A stretch of 64,000 nucleotides of DNA from an uncultured Crocinitomix sp. (GCA_937136425.1 CAKZON010000114.1:20795-84794), one strand, 5' to 3'; positions 8,657 through 17,577 are shown, counted from the stretch's first letter. The notes: generated from the sequence alone by a model not told the origin. Translations and numbers: made by a program.

Positions 8657-9118
8657 TCAAATACGAAACACTTGATAAAGAACAGAGAGATTTTCTCTGG
8701 GAAGTGGGGGCTGATAAATGCGATACCCTGGCTCAGCATCACTAGTTTCTGCTGAAAAATAATCGCAAAGAACGTATAAAAGAACAGCGTTAACCGTTTC
8801 AATGTTTATTGAGCCATCCGTTTCAGCAACATCACCCGGCACATCATAATTAAAGCGTTGGTTATGACAGCATTTTTTCTTGCAAACACCTTCTTGATTC
8901 TCATCTTCGGAAGACATTTTTTTCTTACATTTTTTATGACAAGAGGATGCATCAACCTCCTTATTCGAAGACACATTCATATCACAACCGTCTGCTTCAA
9001 AAAAAGAAATATCTTTTATTGAATTCTTACAAAAATGGACATCAAAAGTAAATCCAATGCTTGACAATACAATGAGTGGCAGCAGTAATAATGGACCTAT
9101 TTTTCGAATTATTTTCAT
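8657..9118 (-). CDS. HYC_CC_PP family small secreted Cys-rich protein
   Basis: The ATG at 9118 begins a signal or anchor sequence (MKIIRKIGPLLLLPLIVLSSIGFTF); the longer upstream frame has no signal and is rejected. The protein has the three marks after which the family is named: H-F-C at 28-30, a CC pair at 83-84 (KKCCHNQ), and PP at 137-138 in YQPPLPRENLSVLYQVFRI at the C-terminus. Between them are many Cys and Lys (SSCHKKCKKK, GVCKKKCC), which look metal-binding. Family members in Bacteroidota are often found by TonB-dependent receptors and metal genes; the exact role is unknown. Here it sits between the di-heme peroxidase pair and a divergent MbnP-domain gene. Confidence 0.8.
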   Translation of the reverse strand: MKIIRKIGPLLLLPLIVLSSIGFTFDVHFCKNSIKDISFFEADGCDMNVSSNKEVDASSCHKKCKKKMSSEDENQEGVCKKKCCHNQRFNYDVPGDVAETDGSINIETVNAVLLYVLCDYFSAETSDAEPGYRIYQPPLPRENLSVLYQVFRI

Positions 9119-9305
9119 CTTTGAATTAGTAAAGATAATCAATTTTAACAATGGTAAAAACCACCTATGCTTTATACTAAGATGCATTCTTTCAAAAACC
9201 CCTAATTTACAGAGGTTCAAAACCGCAGATCAATAGGCTTTCAATACCTATTAATAAATAATTCATTTAATGATCCAACATAATTTCACTTACTTATCAA
9301 ATATC

Positions 9306-9324
9306 CTTAACTTAGTACGTTAAG
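9306..9324. promoter_or_regulatory. Inverted repeat upstream of the MbnP-domain gene
   Basis: CTTAAC (9306-9311) and GTTAAG (9319-9324) flank a 7-base spacer, 40 bases before the start at 9364, in the divergent region between the HYC_CC_PP and MbnP genes. It could be an operator. Short AT-rich palindromes arise by chance, so this is tentative. Confidence 0.3.
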
Positions 9325-9363
9325 TATGAACATGCCAAAAATGGTTGTTCTAAACTTCTGATT

Positions 9364-10329
9364 ATGAAAAAATTAATTCTTTTAGGGCTTATCCTTATAA
9401 CTGGAGTATTTGCAAATGCACAAACTGACGTCAGTCTAAAAATCAATCACAAATTAGGATTTGAAGATTTTACATTAGGTGCTGTTGGAACCAATAATTT
9501 AGGATATGATTTTAAAGCATCACGTTTACAATATTACCTATCTCAAGTAACAATCATTCATGATGGCGGAACAGAAACGGCAGTGCCATTAGAGGTTTTA
9601 GCATTGATTGAACCCCAAGAAGAAATTTCAACAACAATTGAATTAGGTAGTTTTGACGTAACTACAATTGAGTCTGTTCGTTTTTATATTGGTGTTCAAG
9701 AACCGGAAAATAACGCTGATCCATCTTTATGGCCAGAAGATCATCCTTTAGCTCCAAAGTCTCCAGAAATGCAATGGGGTTGGGCTGCAGGTTACCGATT
9801 TGTTGCTTATGAAGGAACTTCAGGTGCTGGATTTGGTAGTTATTTTGGATTACACGGACTAGGCAACGAAAACTACTTTGAAGTTTCTACAGATGTTGAA
9901 GTTGAGGCAGTGGGAGAAGCTTTAGTAATGAATGTGATGGGAGATTATTCTCAAGGATTAAATGACCTAATTTTAAATACTGATAATATATCACATGGCC
10001 CAACAGGAGCAGCTCAGCAAATTTTATTCAATTGGAGAGATGATGTTTTTGGTCTTTTTTATTCTGAATTACCAGAAGAAACAAAGGTTTTAAACTGGAG
10101 TATATATCCTAACCCTTCTACAGAGAATGTTACGGTTAATTTTGCTAAAGAAACAGAGGTTGATCATGTAACAATCACTAACGTATTAGGTGAAATTGTT
10201 CAAACAATAGTTGTTCCATTAAATCAGCAACAATTAGAGATTAGTATTGAAGAGGCTGGAATTTATTTTATTAATGCAATGAGTAGTAACGAAGAAATGT
10301 TAGCTACTGAAAAATTGGTAATTGAATAG
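9364..10329 (+). CDS. MbnP-domain protein with T9SS type A sorting domain
   Basis: A signal peptide (MKKLILLGLILITGVFANAQ) is followed by an MbnP-like domain (~20-230): LKINHKLGFEDFTLG near the start, SRLQYYLSQVTII, VRFYIGVQEPENN, HPLAPKSPEMQWGWAAGYRF and NISHGPTGAAQQI. The last ~75 residues form a T9SS type A sorting domain (WSIYPNPSTENVTVNF, NVLGEIVQTI, EAGIYFINAM). MbnP of methanotrophs is a periplasmic copper-binding partner of the di-heme enzyme MbnH; here the protein would instead be sent to the cell surface by T9SS. The nearby di-heme peroxidase lipoprotein makes a related pairing plausible. Tryptophans near QWGW are candidates for oxidative modification, which is inference only. Confidence 0.85.
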   Translation: MKKLILLGLILITGVFANAQTDVSLKINHKLGFEDFTLGAVGTNNLGYDFKASRLQYYLSQVTIIHDGGTETAVPLEVLALIEPQEEISTTIELGSFDVTTIESVRFYIGVQEPENNADPSLWPEDHPLAPKSPEMQWGWAAGYRFVAYEGTSGAGFGSYFGLHGLGNENYFEVSTDVEVEAVGEALVMNVMGDYSQGLNDLILNTDNISHGPTGAAQQILFNWRDDVFGLFYSELPEETKVLNWSIYPNPSTENVTVNFAKETEVDHVTITNVLGEIVQTIVVPLNQQQLEISIEEAGIYFINAMSSNEEMLATEKLVIE

Positions 10330-10339
10330 AAGATTGGGG

Positions 10340-10732
10340 TTAGGCAAATATTTGAGCTAGACTTGCTGAAGTGAGCGGCTTATGAATAACCTTTTTAACT
10401 TCAGGCATCATTGCAATTTTCATCATTAATATATCCGAATTTCGGCTCGTTAAAAAGTAGACTTCAATATCTTCATTGTCCTCAATTTTCATCCGTTCGA
10501 TATACTCGGTCAATTCCATCCCCTCTAAATAAGGCATTATTTCATCTAAAAACACCGTCGTTTTTTTGTTTGAATAATTATTGCCAGAAAACTCTCGCTT
10601 TAAAAATCGCAAGGCTTCCTCGCTATTGTCAATAATAGAAATATCAATGTCATTATTCCAACTTCTTATTAGCGCCTCGTGTGTAACATTGTCTTCAGTA
10701 TTATCATCTATTAAAATTACCTGACTGTTCAT
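10340..10732 (-). CDS. Stand-alone receiver-domain protein (CheY-like)
   Basis: One receiver domain with nothing after it, 130 residues. It has the acidic pair D9-D10 in VILIDDN, phosphoacceptor D63 in VFLDEIMP, T95 in YFLTSR and K118 in VIHKPLT. No output domain, so it would act by protein contact or as a phosphorelay intermediate. A purine-rich GAGGAG stretch lies just upstream of the ATG, a Shine-Dalgarno-like site that is uncommon in this phylum. It is clearly paralogous to the gene at 10858-11247, probably by tandem duplication. Confidence 0.88.
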   Translation of the reverse strand: MNSQVILIDDNTEDNVTHEALIRSWNNDIDISIIDNSEEALRFLKREFSGNNYSNKKTTVFLDEIMPYLEGMELTEYIERMKIEDNEDIEVYFLTSRNSDILMMKIAMMPEVKKVIHKPLTSASLAQIFA

Positions 10733-10857
10733 TCTCCTCGTTTTTTTTGTTCAAGATAGTGCGAACTTACACAGTAATTATAACCGCTCTATTAAACGAC
10801 AAGATTAATTGATAAAATGACCAAAACCTGTATTAAACACCTAGAAAACAAACCCTT

Positions 10858-11247
10858 CTATAAAGAAATCGACTCGATTAACGCTGCAGTTAATGGCTTA
10901 TGAATTACACGCCTTACACTTGGCATAATAGCAGTCTTTTCTAATAATGATGAAGAAGTATCGGTAGTTAAGAAGTATACCTGAACTTGATTATTCTTGA
11001 TCATTTCCATACTTTCCAATGATTCCATGATTTCTACACCGCGAATTTGCGGCATAATTTCATCCAAAAAAATGGTTGTTTTCATTTCCAAAGATTTCTT
11101 GGAAAATTCTTGTTCCAAAAATTTCAGAGCTAACCTGCTATTATCAATAATGGAAATCTCAATGTCTTCATCAAAGTTTCTCAACATCTGTTCATGCAGT
11201 ACATTATCAACGGGGTTGTCGTCGATTAGAATCACGTGGCTTTTCAT
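10858..11247 (-). CDS. Stand-alone receiver-domain protein (CheY-like), paralogue
   Basis: A 129-residue receiver domain with D9-D10 (VILIDDN), phosphoacceptor D62 (IFLDEIMP), T94/T95 in YFLTTD and K117 (VIHKPLT). It shares ISIIDNS, FLDEIMP and IHKPLT with the protein encoded at 10340-10732, in the same places, showing duplication. All catalytic positions are kept in both copies. No kinase gene is adjacent, so the phosphodonor is unknown; Bacteroidota commonly use such proteins in branched phosphorelays with hybrid kinases. Confidence 0.88.
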   Translation of the reverse strand: MKSHVILIDDNPVDNVLHEQMLRNFDEDIEISIIDNSRLALKFLEQEFSKKSLEMKTTIFLDEIMPQIRGVEIMESLESMEMIKNNQVQVYFLTTDTSSSLLEKTAIMPSVRRVIHKPLTAALIESISL

Positions 11248-11357
11248 CTTAATCGTTTTTCTAAAAATAGAAAAGAAAACTATTCAACTAAACCGCTTTT
11301 CCATTAAGCGACACATTAAACAGATGAAATACATAATTGATAATCAATCATTTCAAA

Positions 11358-11837
11358 TTACAGCTCTTTCGCCAACATTGGTAAGTACTGAATTTGCTTT
11401 TCGCTTAACTTACCTTTACCCAAAATGAGAATAAACTGTGATTTAGTTTCTACTATTCCAATTATTTTGCGGACTTTGCCCCGTTTTTCAACTCCGTAAA
11501 CAGAAACTTTTCGTACCCCATCTTCATTAACCAATAGCTTAGAATAATCCCCTTTAGCTGAAACGGCTTGCTTAGCATATTTTTTTACACGCTTTTGATC
11601 GCCATTGTAATTCAAATATTTTAAAGCGGTTAAAGATTGCAAAACATCAATTGCTTCTTCCTCATCATCATCCAACATTAACGAAGCCATTTTTGGAGGT
11701 ATAGCTCTAGCTTCCATTCCAATATCATTTTTATGCGCCTTGTAATAATCATTAATTGGTGTAGCAAAAACTACTATAGAAAACACAATACCAACCAAAC
11801 TTAATACTAATTTTAACTTATTTCTTCCCCTATTCAT
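11358..11837 (-). CDS. DUF4252 family protein
   Basis: An N-terminal hydrophobic segment (KLKLVLSLVGIVFSIVVFATPI) is a signal peptide or anchor. The rest (~130 residues) matches the DUF4252 pattern as I know it: an early SLMLDDDEEEAIDVLQSLTALKYL helix, then VKKYAKQ and paired strands VSVYGVEKRGKVRKIIGIVETKSQFILILGKGKLSEKQI. These are small exported proteins of Bacteroidota, often beside ECF sigma/anti-sigma genes; none is adjacent here. Function unknown. Confidence 0.7.
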   Translation of the reverse strand: MNRGRNKLKLVLSLVGIVFSIVVFATPINDYYKAHKNDIGMEARAIPPKMASLMLDDDEEEAIDVLQSLTALKYLNYNGDQKRVKKYAKQAVSAKGDYSKLLVNEDGVRKVSVYGVEKRGKVRKIIGIVETKSQFILILGKGKLSEKQIQYLPMLAKEL

Positions 11838-12038
11838 ACTCTACCTGTTTTTAATTTCTTACTTGCATTTATATAATGCTTAGCGCAAAAAATGGTTACA
11901 GCTAAATCTTTTAGATAGTATACAAATTGGATTATTTATTTTAAATAAATGAACAATAAAACCGAGAATTAAAATGAAATAGAAATTTATAAATTGTTTG
12001 TTTTTAACATGTTATAATCTACCAATCACTTAAAAAAC

Positions 12039-12070
12039 AAATCCCTCGCTACCGAAGCAACGAGGGATTT
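12039..12070 (-). terminator. Intrinsic terminator downstream of the gliding-type surface protein
   Basis: A 10-bp perfect stem, AAATCCCTCG (12039-12048) with CGAGGGATTT (12061-12070), 22 bases past the stop codon at 12093 on the minus strand, followed on that strand by a short T-rich stretch (TTTGTTTTTTAAG). The loop contains a possible GCT/AGC extension. Confidence 0.75.
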
Positions 12071-12092
12071 CAAACCAACATTTATCTGTAAC

Positions 12093-14657
12093 CTATTTAA
12101 GGATGGTTACATGTCCTTTATGTTGAATGATTCTATCAGTATCTAATTCCTTAAACTCAATGCTCCAAGTGTATACTCCGGGCTGAACAATACCTTCAGA
12201 TCCGTATGATCCATCCCATCCGCCTGCGGCATTGAATGATTCAAATACTACTTCGCCATATCTGTTATACACCGCCATATGGAAGTTGTAAGGGTCAAAT
12301 CCTGATTGGAATACAGGCTTAAACGTGTCGTTTAACGCATTTCCATCTGGCGTAAATGTATTTGGAATATAATACAACACTATGTCTTTCACTTTGATGT
12401 GAGCGGTAATACTGTCAGCGCATCCCAAATCATTTTCTGCATATAATGTGATGTCATAGATTCCTGCAATCGTTGGGTAATCATGAATTGGATTTTCGTC
12501 AGTTGAAAGCGGAGAGCCATCACCAAAGTTCCATTCGTAACTTGTTGCACCTGTTGATGTATTAGTAAAGGTAACCTCTGTATCATCTGTATATACACTT
12601 CCTGGAGAGAAGGTGAAATTTGCAGTTGGACCAGGTCCTATAATTACAGTAAAGATTGCAATATCAGAATCACAAGGACCAGAAACAGCCGACACATAGT
12701 GATAAGTATAAACTCCCACTTCCAAATCAGACGCATCCAATATTCCTGTAACAGGATCAAATTCATCAGAAGGTGTCATTTCAACCCAAGATCCTCCAGG
12801 GTCATTCCCATCCAATAGTTCATTCAAGTCAACCTCAATTCCAGGCGCGCTACAAATCTCTATTGATCCATCTAATCCTGCATTATTTTGCTCAAATATT
12901 GTTAATTCAATCATAGCAGTATCTGCAGGACAAGGATACTCACCAACAATGTAATAGAACTCATAATCACCTGCAGGGACATCTAATGGTGTGAAAACTC
13001 CCGTTAAATTATCCAGCCCTGCTTCAGCGGCTAAAGGATCCACCTCCCAAAAACCACCTGGATTTGCATCCGTTAGATAATCTGTTAAGTTTATTGAAGA
13101 ACCATCTAGGTTGCACAAATCAGGTGCTGTACCGTTTGGTCCTGCAGATATTTCGTTAAACTCAACTTTGATTGTATCTACATCATAGCATCCTGTTTCT
13201 GTATTTTCAACCAATACATAAACAACATCTCCTTCTGATATATAATCTGATGGCCACAAACCTGTTATATCATCTACTCCGTCAGGGTAATCCTCATAAT
13301 AAGTTGTGGTAGTTTCCTCTACTCCTGCAGTATCGATAACCTCAATATCTGTGAGTAAAATAGAGTCGGCACAAATAACACCAGGATCTGGCACATAAAT
13401 TTCTGGAGATTGAATCGTTATTAATACATATTCATTTGCTAACCCAATTCCTCCGAAACAATCACCTAACAATAAATAACAAGCAATGTGTGCGGTGTCT
13501 GCATCAGTCCCTTCAATTATAGTGGTATAAGCCTCTGTTCCTAAAGTGTCTCCTTCATCCATATCCATCCAAGCTAAATTATACTCAGAAATCACTTCTC
13601 CTGGAGCCTCAACCCAAAGGACGGTTGGTTCAGTTGTACATCTACGAATTGTATCAACAACTCCATCTGTTTCATAAATAACTCCTCCAGTTTCAATGTA
13701 AGCAGTTGTATCTTGACAAGCTTCTCCCAAATCTGGTCCATCTTCATATGTAAAATGGAACATATCTAACATAGCCTCGTTTACTTGACTGCCATTCATT
13801 ACTACAACAAACTGAAATGTAGTAGATTCTCCATCAGGTATTGTTCCGTCTTTATGGCAAATTGAAATGGCTTGATCACTAAACATAGTTGAACCAACAG
13901 TGCCAACATAAGGCCCTACTCCGTTCCAAACATCTGATGCATCATCTACATAAAAGCCTCCATACGCAACACGCATATCTTCACCAATTGCACCTAAACC
14001 AATATAACTTTCCCAACCATTATTGTCGGTTGCAGTAACTAGCGCTTTTGGACATTCAGGTGTGGGTTGCTCTACAATGGTATTAAATGTTGCAAAGCCC
14101 CAACCTAAATCCATATTGTTATCCGGATCAAGCGCTTTATAGAAATAGACATCATTTTTATCAGCACCAGAAGTGTTTGTTAAGGTAACCTGAACGGTGT
14201 AAAAATGATCTGTAGAATCCATTTTATATGTCATATGAATGTCTATTCCAGCCACCGATCCGTCCCAGTCTATAAATTTACATTTGTCGATTTCTTGGTA
14301 ATTTGAAAGCCCCTCACTTGCAATTGAAGAACCTAAAGCAGAACTATTAAAATAAGTTACGCCGTCTACTTCAATTCCAAATCTGCATTCGGGTGCACCT
14401 GGCATAAAAAAATCGCCATCATAATTTACCCAATCGTCATTTTGTGGATTTGCTAAAAAGCCAAGACGCCCAGTTGCGCCTCTGTAATGTGTTGGAAATG
14501 GAGGAAGACCTTGCGAGCCTTCATAACCTTCTTGATGAATTCCAACTTCAAGTCCGGGGGCCATTAAAAAGCCATCTGTCCCGACTATTTGAGCAAAAAG
14601 GTTACCCGAAAATAGGCATACCAATAGTGCTACAAAAGATATTTTTGTCTGAATCAT
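12093..14657 (-). CDS. Large surface protein with PKD domain and gliding-motility-type (T9SS type B) C-terminus
   Basis: 854 residues with a signal peptide (IQTKISFVALLVCLFSGNLFAQ). Residues ~25-310 form an unassigned beta-rich domain (YRGATGRLGFLANPQNDDWV, DIHMTYKMDSTDHFYTVQVTL). Then come repeated Asp/Gly-rich modules with paired cysteines (IRRCTTEPTVLWVEAPGE, LCNLDGSSINLTDYL, EICSAPGIEVDLNELL), a PKD domain (TFTNTSTGATSYEWNFGDGSP) and the C-terminal ~90 residues YIPNTFTPDGNALNDTFKP and YNRYGEVVFES-x-GGWDG, the type B (CHU) sorting domain. It would be exported by T9SS and attached at the cell surface, probably as an adhesin. Acidic composition fits calcium binding. Gene is monocistronic, ending at a terminator. 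Confidence 0.88.
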   Translation of the reverse strand: MIQTKISFVALLVCLFSGNLFAQIVGTDGFLMAPGLEVGIHQEGYEGSQGLPPFPTHYRGATGRLGFLANPQNDDWVNYDGDFFMPGAPECRFGIEVDGVTYFNSSALGSSIASEGLSNYQEIDKCKFIDWDGSVAGIDIHMTYKMDSTDHFYTVQVTLTNTSGADKNDVYFYKALDPDNNMDLGWGFATFNTIVEQPTPECPKALVTATDNNGWESYIGLGAIGEDMRVAYGGFYVDDASDVWNGVGPYVGTVGSTMFSDQAISICHKDGTIPDGESTTFQFVVVMNGSQVNEAMLDMFHFTYEDGPDLGEACQDTTAYIETGGVIYETDGVVDTIRRCTTEPTVLWVEAPGEVISEYNLAWMDMDEGDTLGTEAYTTIIEGTDADTAHIACYLLLGDCFGGIGLANEYVLITIQSPEIYVPDPGVICADSILLTDIEVIDTAGVEETTTTYYEDYPDGVDDITGLWPSDYISEGDVVYVLVENTETGCYDVDTIKVEFNEISAGPNGTAPDLCNLDGSSINLTDYLTDANPGGFWEVDPLAAEAGLDNLTGVFTPLDVPAGDYEFYYIVGEYPCPADTAMIELTIFEQNNAGLDGSIEICSAPGIEVDLNELLDGNDPGGSWVEMTPSDEFDPVTGILDASDLEVGVYTYHYVSAVSGPCDSDIAIFTVIIGPGPTANFTFSPGSVYTDDTEVTFTNTSTGATSYEWNFGDGSPLSTDENPIHDYPTIAGIYDITLYAENDLGCADSITAHIKVKDIVLYYIPNTFTPDGNALNDTFKPVFQSGFDPYNFHMAVYNRYGEVVFESFNAAGGWDGSYGSEGIVQPGVYTWSIEFKELDTDRIIQHKGHVTILK

Positions 14658-14698
14658 AATTGTATTTATTAGGGGATACTGCTAAACGAAGAAGTCGT

Positions 14699-15058
14699 TT
14701 ATAGTGGTTTAGATAATTGATTTAAATAGGTTTGAACTTGCGCTAATGACGCTTCTTCTCCTAAATATTCAGTGTGAATTTGAACAATCAAATATTGCTC
14801 AGTGAAATGGGGAACTGTTGTTATTAAATTGGCGGTTAAGTAGTATCCGCATTGTTTAATCAAATCTGCCTCAGTAGCAAAATCAAGATGTGAAATATCC
14901 ACATAATAATAATTTGAAACAGGGGTTTCTGAATCTAGGGTCAGATAGAAATTTGAATTTAGCGTTGCTGTTGGAAGTTCTTCCAAAGGAACATCTTGAG
15001 CTATTAATCCGAAGGCGGATAATGCAATAGTCAAGAAAAGGGTTTTTAAAATTTTCAT
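14699..15058 (-). CDS. Small secreted protein of unknown function
   Basis: 119 residues with a clean signal peptide (MKILKTLFLTIALSAFGLIAQ) ending in an AQ-type cleavage site. The mature ~98 residues contain VSNYYYVDISHLDF, CGYYLTANLITTVPHF and YLIVQIHTEYLGEEASLAQV, a strand-helix-strand pattern with a single cysteine. No family recognised. It lies 41 bases upstream of the large surface-protein gene on the same strand and could be co-transcribed with it. Confidence 0.65.
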   Translation of the reverse strand: MKILKTLFLTIALSAFGLIAQDVPLEELPTATLNSNFYLTLDSETPVSNYYYVDISHLDFATEADLIKQCGYYLTANLITTVPHFTEQYLIVQIHTEYLGEEASLAQVQTYLNQLSKPL

Positions 15059-15311
15059 TTGCTTTTTATTTGGTTAAAGCACATATTTTTAACATTTACA
15101 CAGAGTGTATCATTTTGATTCCCAGAAGTATATGTTGAAAATGTGTGGTCTGATTAATAGACGCTACTCTTTTTATTTAAGTTGCTTTTTTCCATTCAAA
15201 AAATTACAAATCTTTCAAAAAATTGAAAAAAAGAAAAAACTAAACCTTTAAAAAACAAGGCTTTATAAGGGATCTTTTAATTTTATTTTTTTTTCAATTA
15301 TCTCACATGAG

Positions 15312-15920
15312 TTATTGAACTACTTGCGCGTTTTCCATAAATAAGTCGCGTAAACGTTCTAATTTTGAATCGTATTTTTCTGCAAAAACGATATGTTGGC
15401 ACTTTTGAATGCTTTCAGAAATTCGATCAATATGTGTGTGAAAACTTGTTCCTACTAAAAATTCGGCATCTTCTACAATGATCATTTGTAGTTCCATCAA
15501 ATTAATACCATTTAAGAAATAAAGTTTACTTAACCTTTTAGGAGTTGAAATTACAATGTCTGCGCCGCGATAGACTTCATCCTTTTGCTGATTGATGTTT
15601 TGCTCTTCAAATACCGCACTTACTCGGATACCAGAAAATTCAGTGTATTTTTTAAATCGTTCTGCTAATCCCACCACTGCATCTCTATCTTTCGCATAAA
15701 TTAACGCTACTGGATTATCGCCTTTGGCTTTCATTTGTAATTTTTGCAATACACTTATTACTAAGGCCTCTGTTTTTCCAGCTCCCTTAGGACCTACAGC
15801 AAAAATATTAGCACCACTTTTAATTTTCGGAATTAGAACTTTTTGCAATGAAGTAGGCTCTTCTAGTCCTATTTCAGCAATTTTATCTAATAAGCTTTCA
15901 TTTAATTTTTTGAATGGCAT
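15312..15920 (-). CDS. Stand-alone DEAD-box-like N-terminal RecA domain, degenerate motifs
   Basis: 202 residues matching only the first RecA-like domain of DEAD-box RNA helicases. A Q-motif region is present (F3, then EEPTSLQKVLIPKI), motif I is GPKGAGKT (43-50), a motif Ib-like STPKRL is near 125-130, but motif II is VEDAE (149-153) instead of DEAD, and motif III (SAT) is replaced by FAEK. There is no helicase C-terminal domain, so it cannot be a full helicase; ATP binding looks possible, hydrolysis doubtful. It may be a regulator or decoy partner of true DEAD-box proteins. It is followed closely by an unknown gene and apbE upstream on the same strand. Confidence 0.75.
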   Translation of the reverse strand: MPFKKLNESLLDKIAEIGLEEPTSLQKVLIPKIKSGANIFAVGPKGAGKTEALVISVLQKLQMKAKGDNPVALIYAKDRDAVVGLAERFKKYTEFSGIRVSAVFEEQNINQQKDEVYRGADIVISTPKRLSKLYFLNGINLMELQMIIVEDAEFLVGTSFHTHIDRISESIQKCQHIVFAEKYDSKLERLRDLFMENAQVVQ

Positions 15921-15952
15921 ATGATGCTATTAATAATGTATATGTAACAAAG

Positions 15953-16432
15953 TTAACGGACTAATTTAGGGTGTCCCCGATAAAATCCCTTAACATTCTT
16001 TTTTGCGCTCTTAAAACGACTAACAAAAGGTTTCCAACCTGCATTACCCTTTGCGTTATTAATTAAAACTCCACTCCCCCACCAGGTAGAATAAACTTTA
16101 AATTGTTCTATGTCATCAATTGGACAACATTGACTTTTTGGAATCTCCTTTTTAATTTTTTTTCTTAAGAAATCTTCTAGTTCGGCAACACTAGTTCCAC
16201 GGCGATTAACAAGGTCATGAATAACCTCTGAAACGGGTTTTCCTTTAAAAAAGAAAGTAGGTGCAACTGGTTTTCCTTTCCGAGTTTTTCGAATATCCTC
16301 AGTAGTATTAACGGGCACAAAGAAGAGGTATTTATTTGTACCTATAAAAATACCTTGCAAGGACTCTGACAAAGATTTCTCTCCTATAAGCCTTGCATTA
16401 TTTGCTAAAACATAATCTTTTAACTCCTCCAT
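15953..16432 (-). CDS. Conserved-looking basic protein of unknown function
   Basis: 159 residues, no signal peptide, cytoplasmic. Recognisable segments are FIGTNKYLFFVPVN, KGKPVAPTFFFKGKPVSEVI, LEDFLRKKIKKEI and a Cys pair CCPIDDI, ending in a basic Arg/Lys-rich tail (SRFKSAKKNVKGFYRGHPKLVR) that could bind nucleic acid. No named family recognised. It is 8 bases from apbE upstream and 32 from the DEAD-like gene downstream on the same strand, so an operon is likely. Confidence 0.6.
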   Translation of the reverse strand: MEELKDYVLANNARLIGEKSLSESLQGIFIGTNKYLFFVPVNTTEDIRKTRKGKPVAPTFFFKGKPVSEVIHDLVNRRGTSVAELEDFLRKKIKKEIPKSQCCPIDDIEQFKVYSTWWGSGVLINNAKGNAGWKPFVSRFKSAKKNVKGFYRGHPKLVR

Positions 16433-16440
16433 AACATTTC

Positions 16441-17529
16441 TTAAAGTTCAATCATTTTACCAAATGCTGGAGTATAATAAGTTTGGTACTCATCATGTTC
16501 GTTGATAAAAATCAAATAAACATCCAAGCCAAGCACTGTATTTTCTTCAATAAATGCAATAGATTTTTCAGGCCCCATCACCATAAATGCAGTTGCCATA
16601 GCATCCGCCATTGCGCAAGATTCTGCCACTACAGTTGCACTTAATAAAGAATGTGTAACTGGATAACCAGTTAAGGGGTTAAGTGTATGCGAATATTTAA
16701 TTCCATTTTTTTCATAGAATTTACGATACGAACCGGAAGTAGCGATACTTTTGTTCTCAACACTTACAATTTCTTGTAATTCACGCGTATTTTCATCTGA
16801 ATTTTCTACTGGTTTATCAATACCAATTCGCCAAGAAACACCATCAGCGTTATATCCTTTAACCTTAATCTCTCCACCAATTTCAACAAAATAATTTTTG
16901 GCTCCACGCTTTTCTAATTCTTCGGCTAAAACGTCCACAGCTAAACCTTGCGCAATAGCGTTAAAATCTAACTTGGCGCCAGGCGTGTTTTTAATAATTT
17001 TAGAGGTTTTCAAAGAGTCTTGCGACACTTCACCAGAAAAATTGAAATGATATCCATTCTGAAAGCCTAATAGTGCTCTTAAAGAATCTACTGTAATAGA
17101 ATCTGGCACTACATCTAAATCTTTCATGAATCCCCATCCATCAACCAAAGGGTATACTGTAGGATCAAATGCTCCACTTGTCAATTCATGCACAGAAAGT
17201 GCCATCTTATAACAACGATTAAAATAGTTATGTGCGTCCTGATAAACAAAAGTGCCTGCACCAGACTCATTCAATTTGGTTAAAATAGAATTAGGAATAT
17301 AACTACTTAATGCGTCATCAAAATTGGATAAAATTTGATTCACCTCATCCATTGAGATGGTAATAGAGTCGTTGCAAATTATTGCAAATGTTGTTCCTTG
17401 CGTGCTACCATATAACTCAACCGTTTCTGCAACTGGAGTTTCATTACTTTCTGTAGTAGCGTTTGTGGAGTCACCGCCGCAACTTAAAAAGAAAAAAGGA
17501 AAGGCAAAAAGTAAATAATAATGCTTCAT
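16441..17529 (-). CDS. apbE: FAD:protein FMN transferase (ApbE) lipoprotein
   Basis: A lipoprotein signal (FFFLSCGG, C17) precedes an ApbE domain: GAFDPTVYPLVDGWGF, LDFNAIAQGLAVDVL, YFVEIGGEIKVKG, SIATSGSYRKF, SHTLNPLTGYPV and CAMADAMATAFMVMG, the FAD- and magnesium-binding region. It transfers FMN from FAD to threonines of exported redox proteins, such as the NqrB/NqrC or RnfG subunits, outside the cytoplasmic membrane. No Nqr or Rnf genes are in the window, so its targets are encoded elsewhere. Length (362) is normal. Confidence 0.93.
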   Translation of the reverse strand: MKHYYLLFAFPFFFLSCGGDSTNATTESNETPVAETVELYGSTQGTTFAIICNDSITISMDEVNQILSNFDDALSSYIPNSILTKLNESGAGTFVYQDAHNYFNRCYKMALSVHELTSGAFDPTVYPLVDGWGFMKDLDVVPDSITVDSLRALLGFQNGYHFNFSGEVSQDSLKTSKIIKNTPGAKLDFNAIAQGLAVDVLAEELEKRGAKNYFVEIGGEIKVKGYNADGVSWRIGIDKPVENSDENTRELQEIVSVENKSIATSGSYRKFYEKNGIKYSHTLNPLTGYPVTHSLLSATVVAESCAMADAMATAFMVMGPEKSIAFIEENTVLGLDVYLIFINEHDEYQTYYTPAFGKMIEL

Positions 17530-17577
17530 GTGAAATTTATTGGAGCAAAGTTATTTCTTTTTTTGGGAAGAAATGGT

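Noticed and set aside
8602..8802. 66-codon minus-strand open frame overlapping the HYC_CC_PP gene
   Set aside because: Different frame from a well-supported gene, with nothing recognisable.
10997..11428. 143-codon plus-strand open frame opposite the second receiver gene
   Set aside because: Overlaps two strongly supported minus-strand genes and has no family resemblance or start context.
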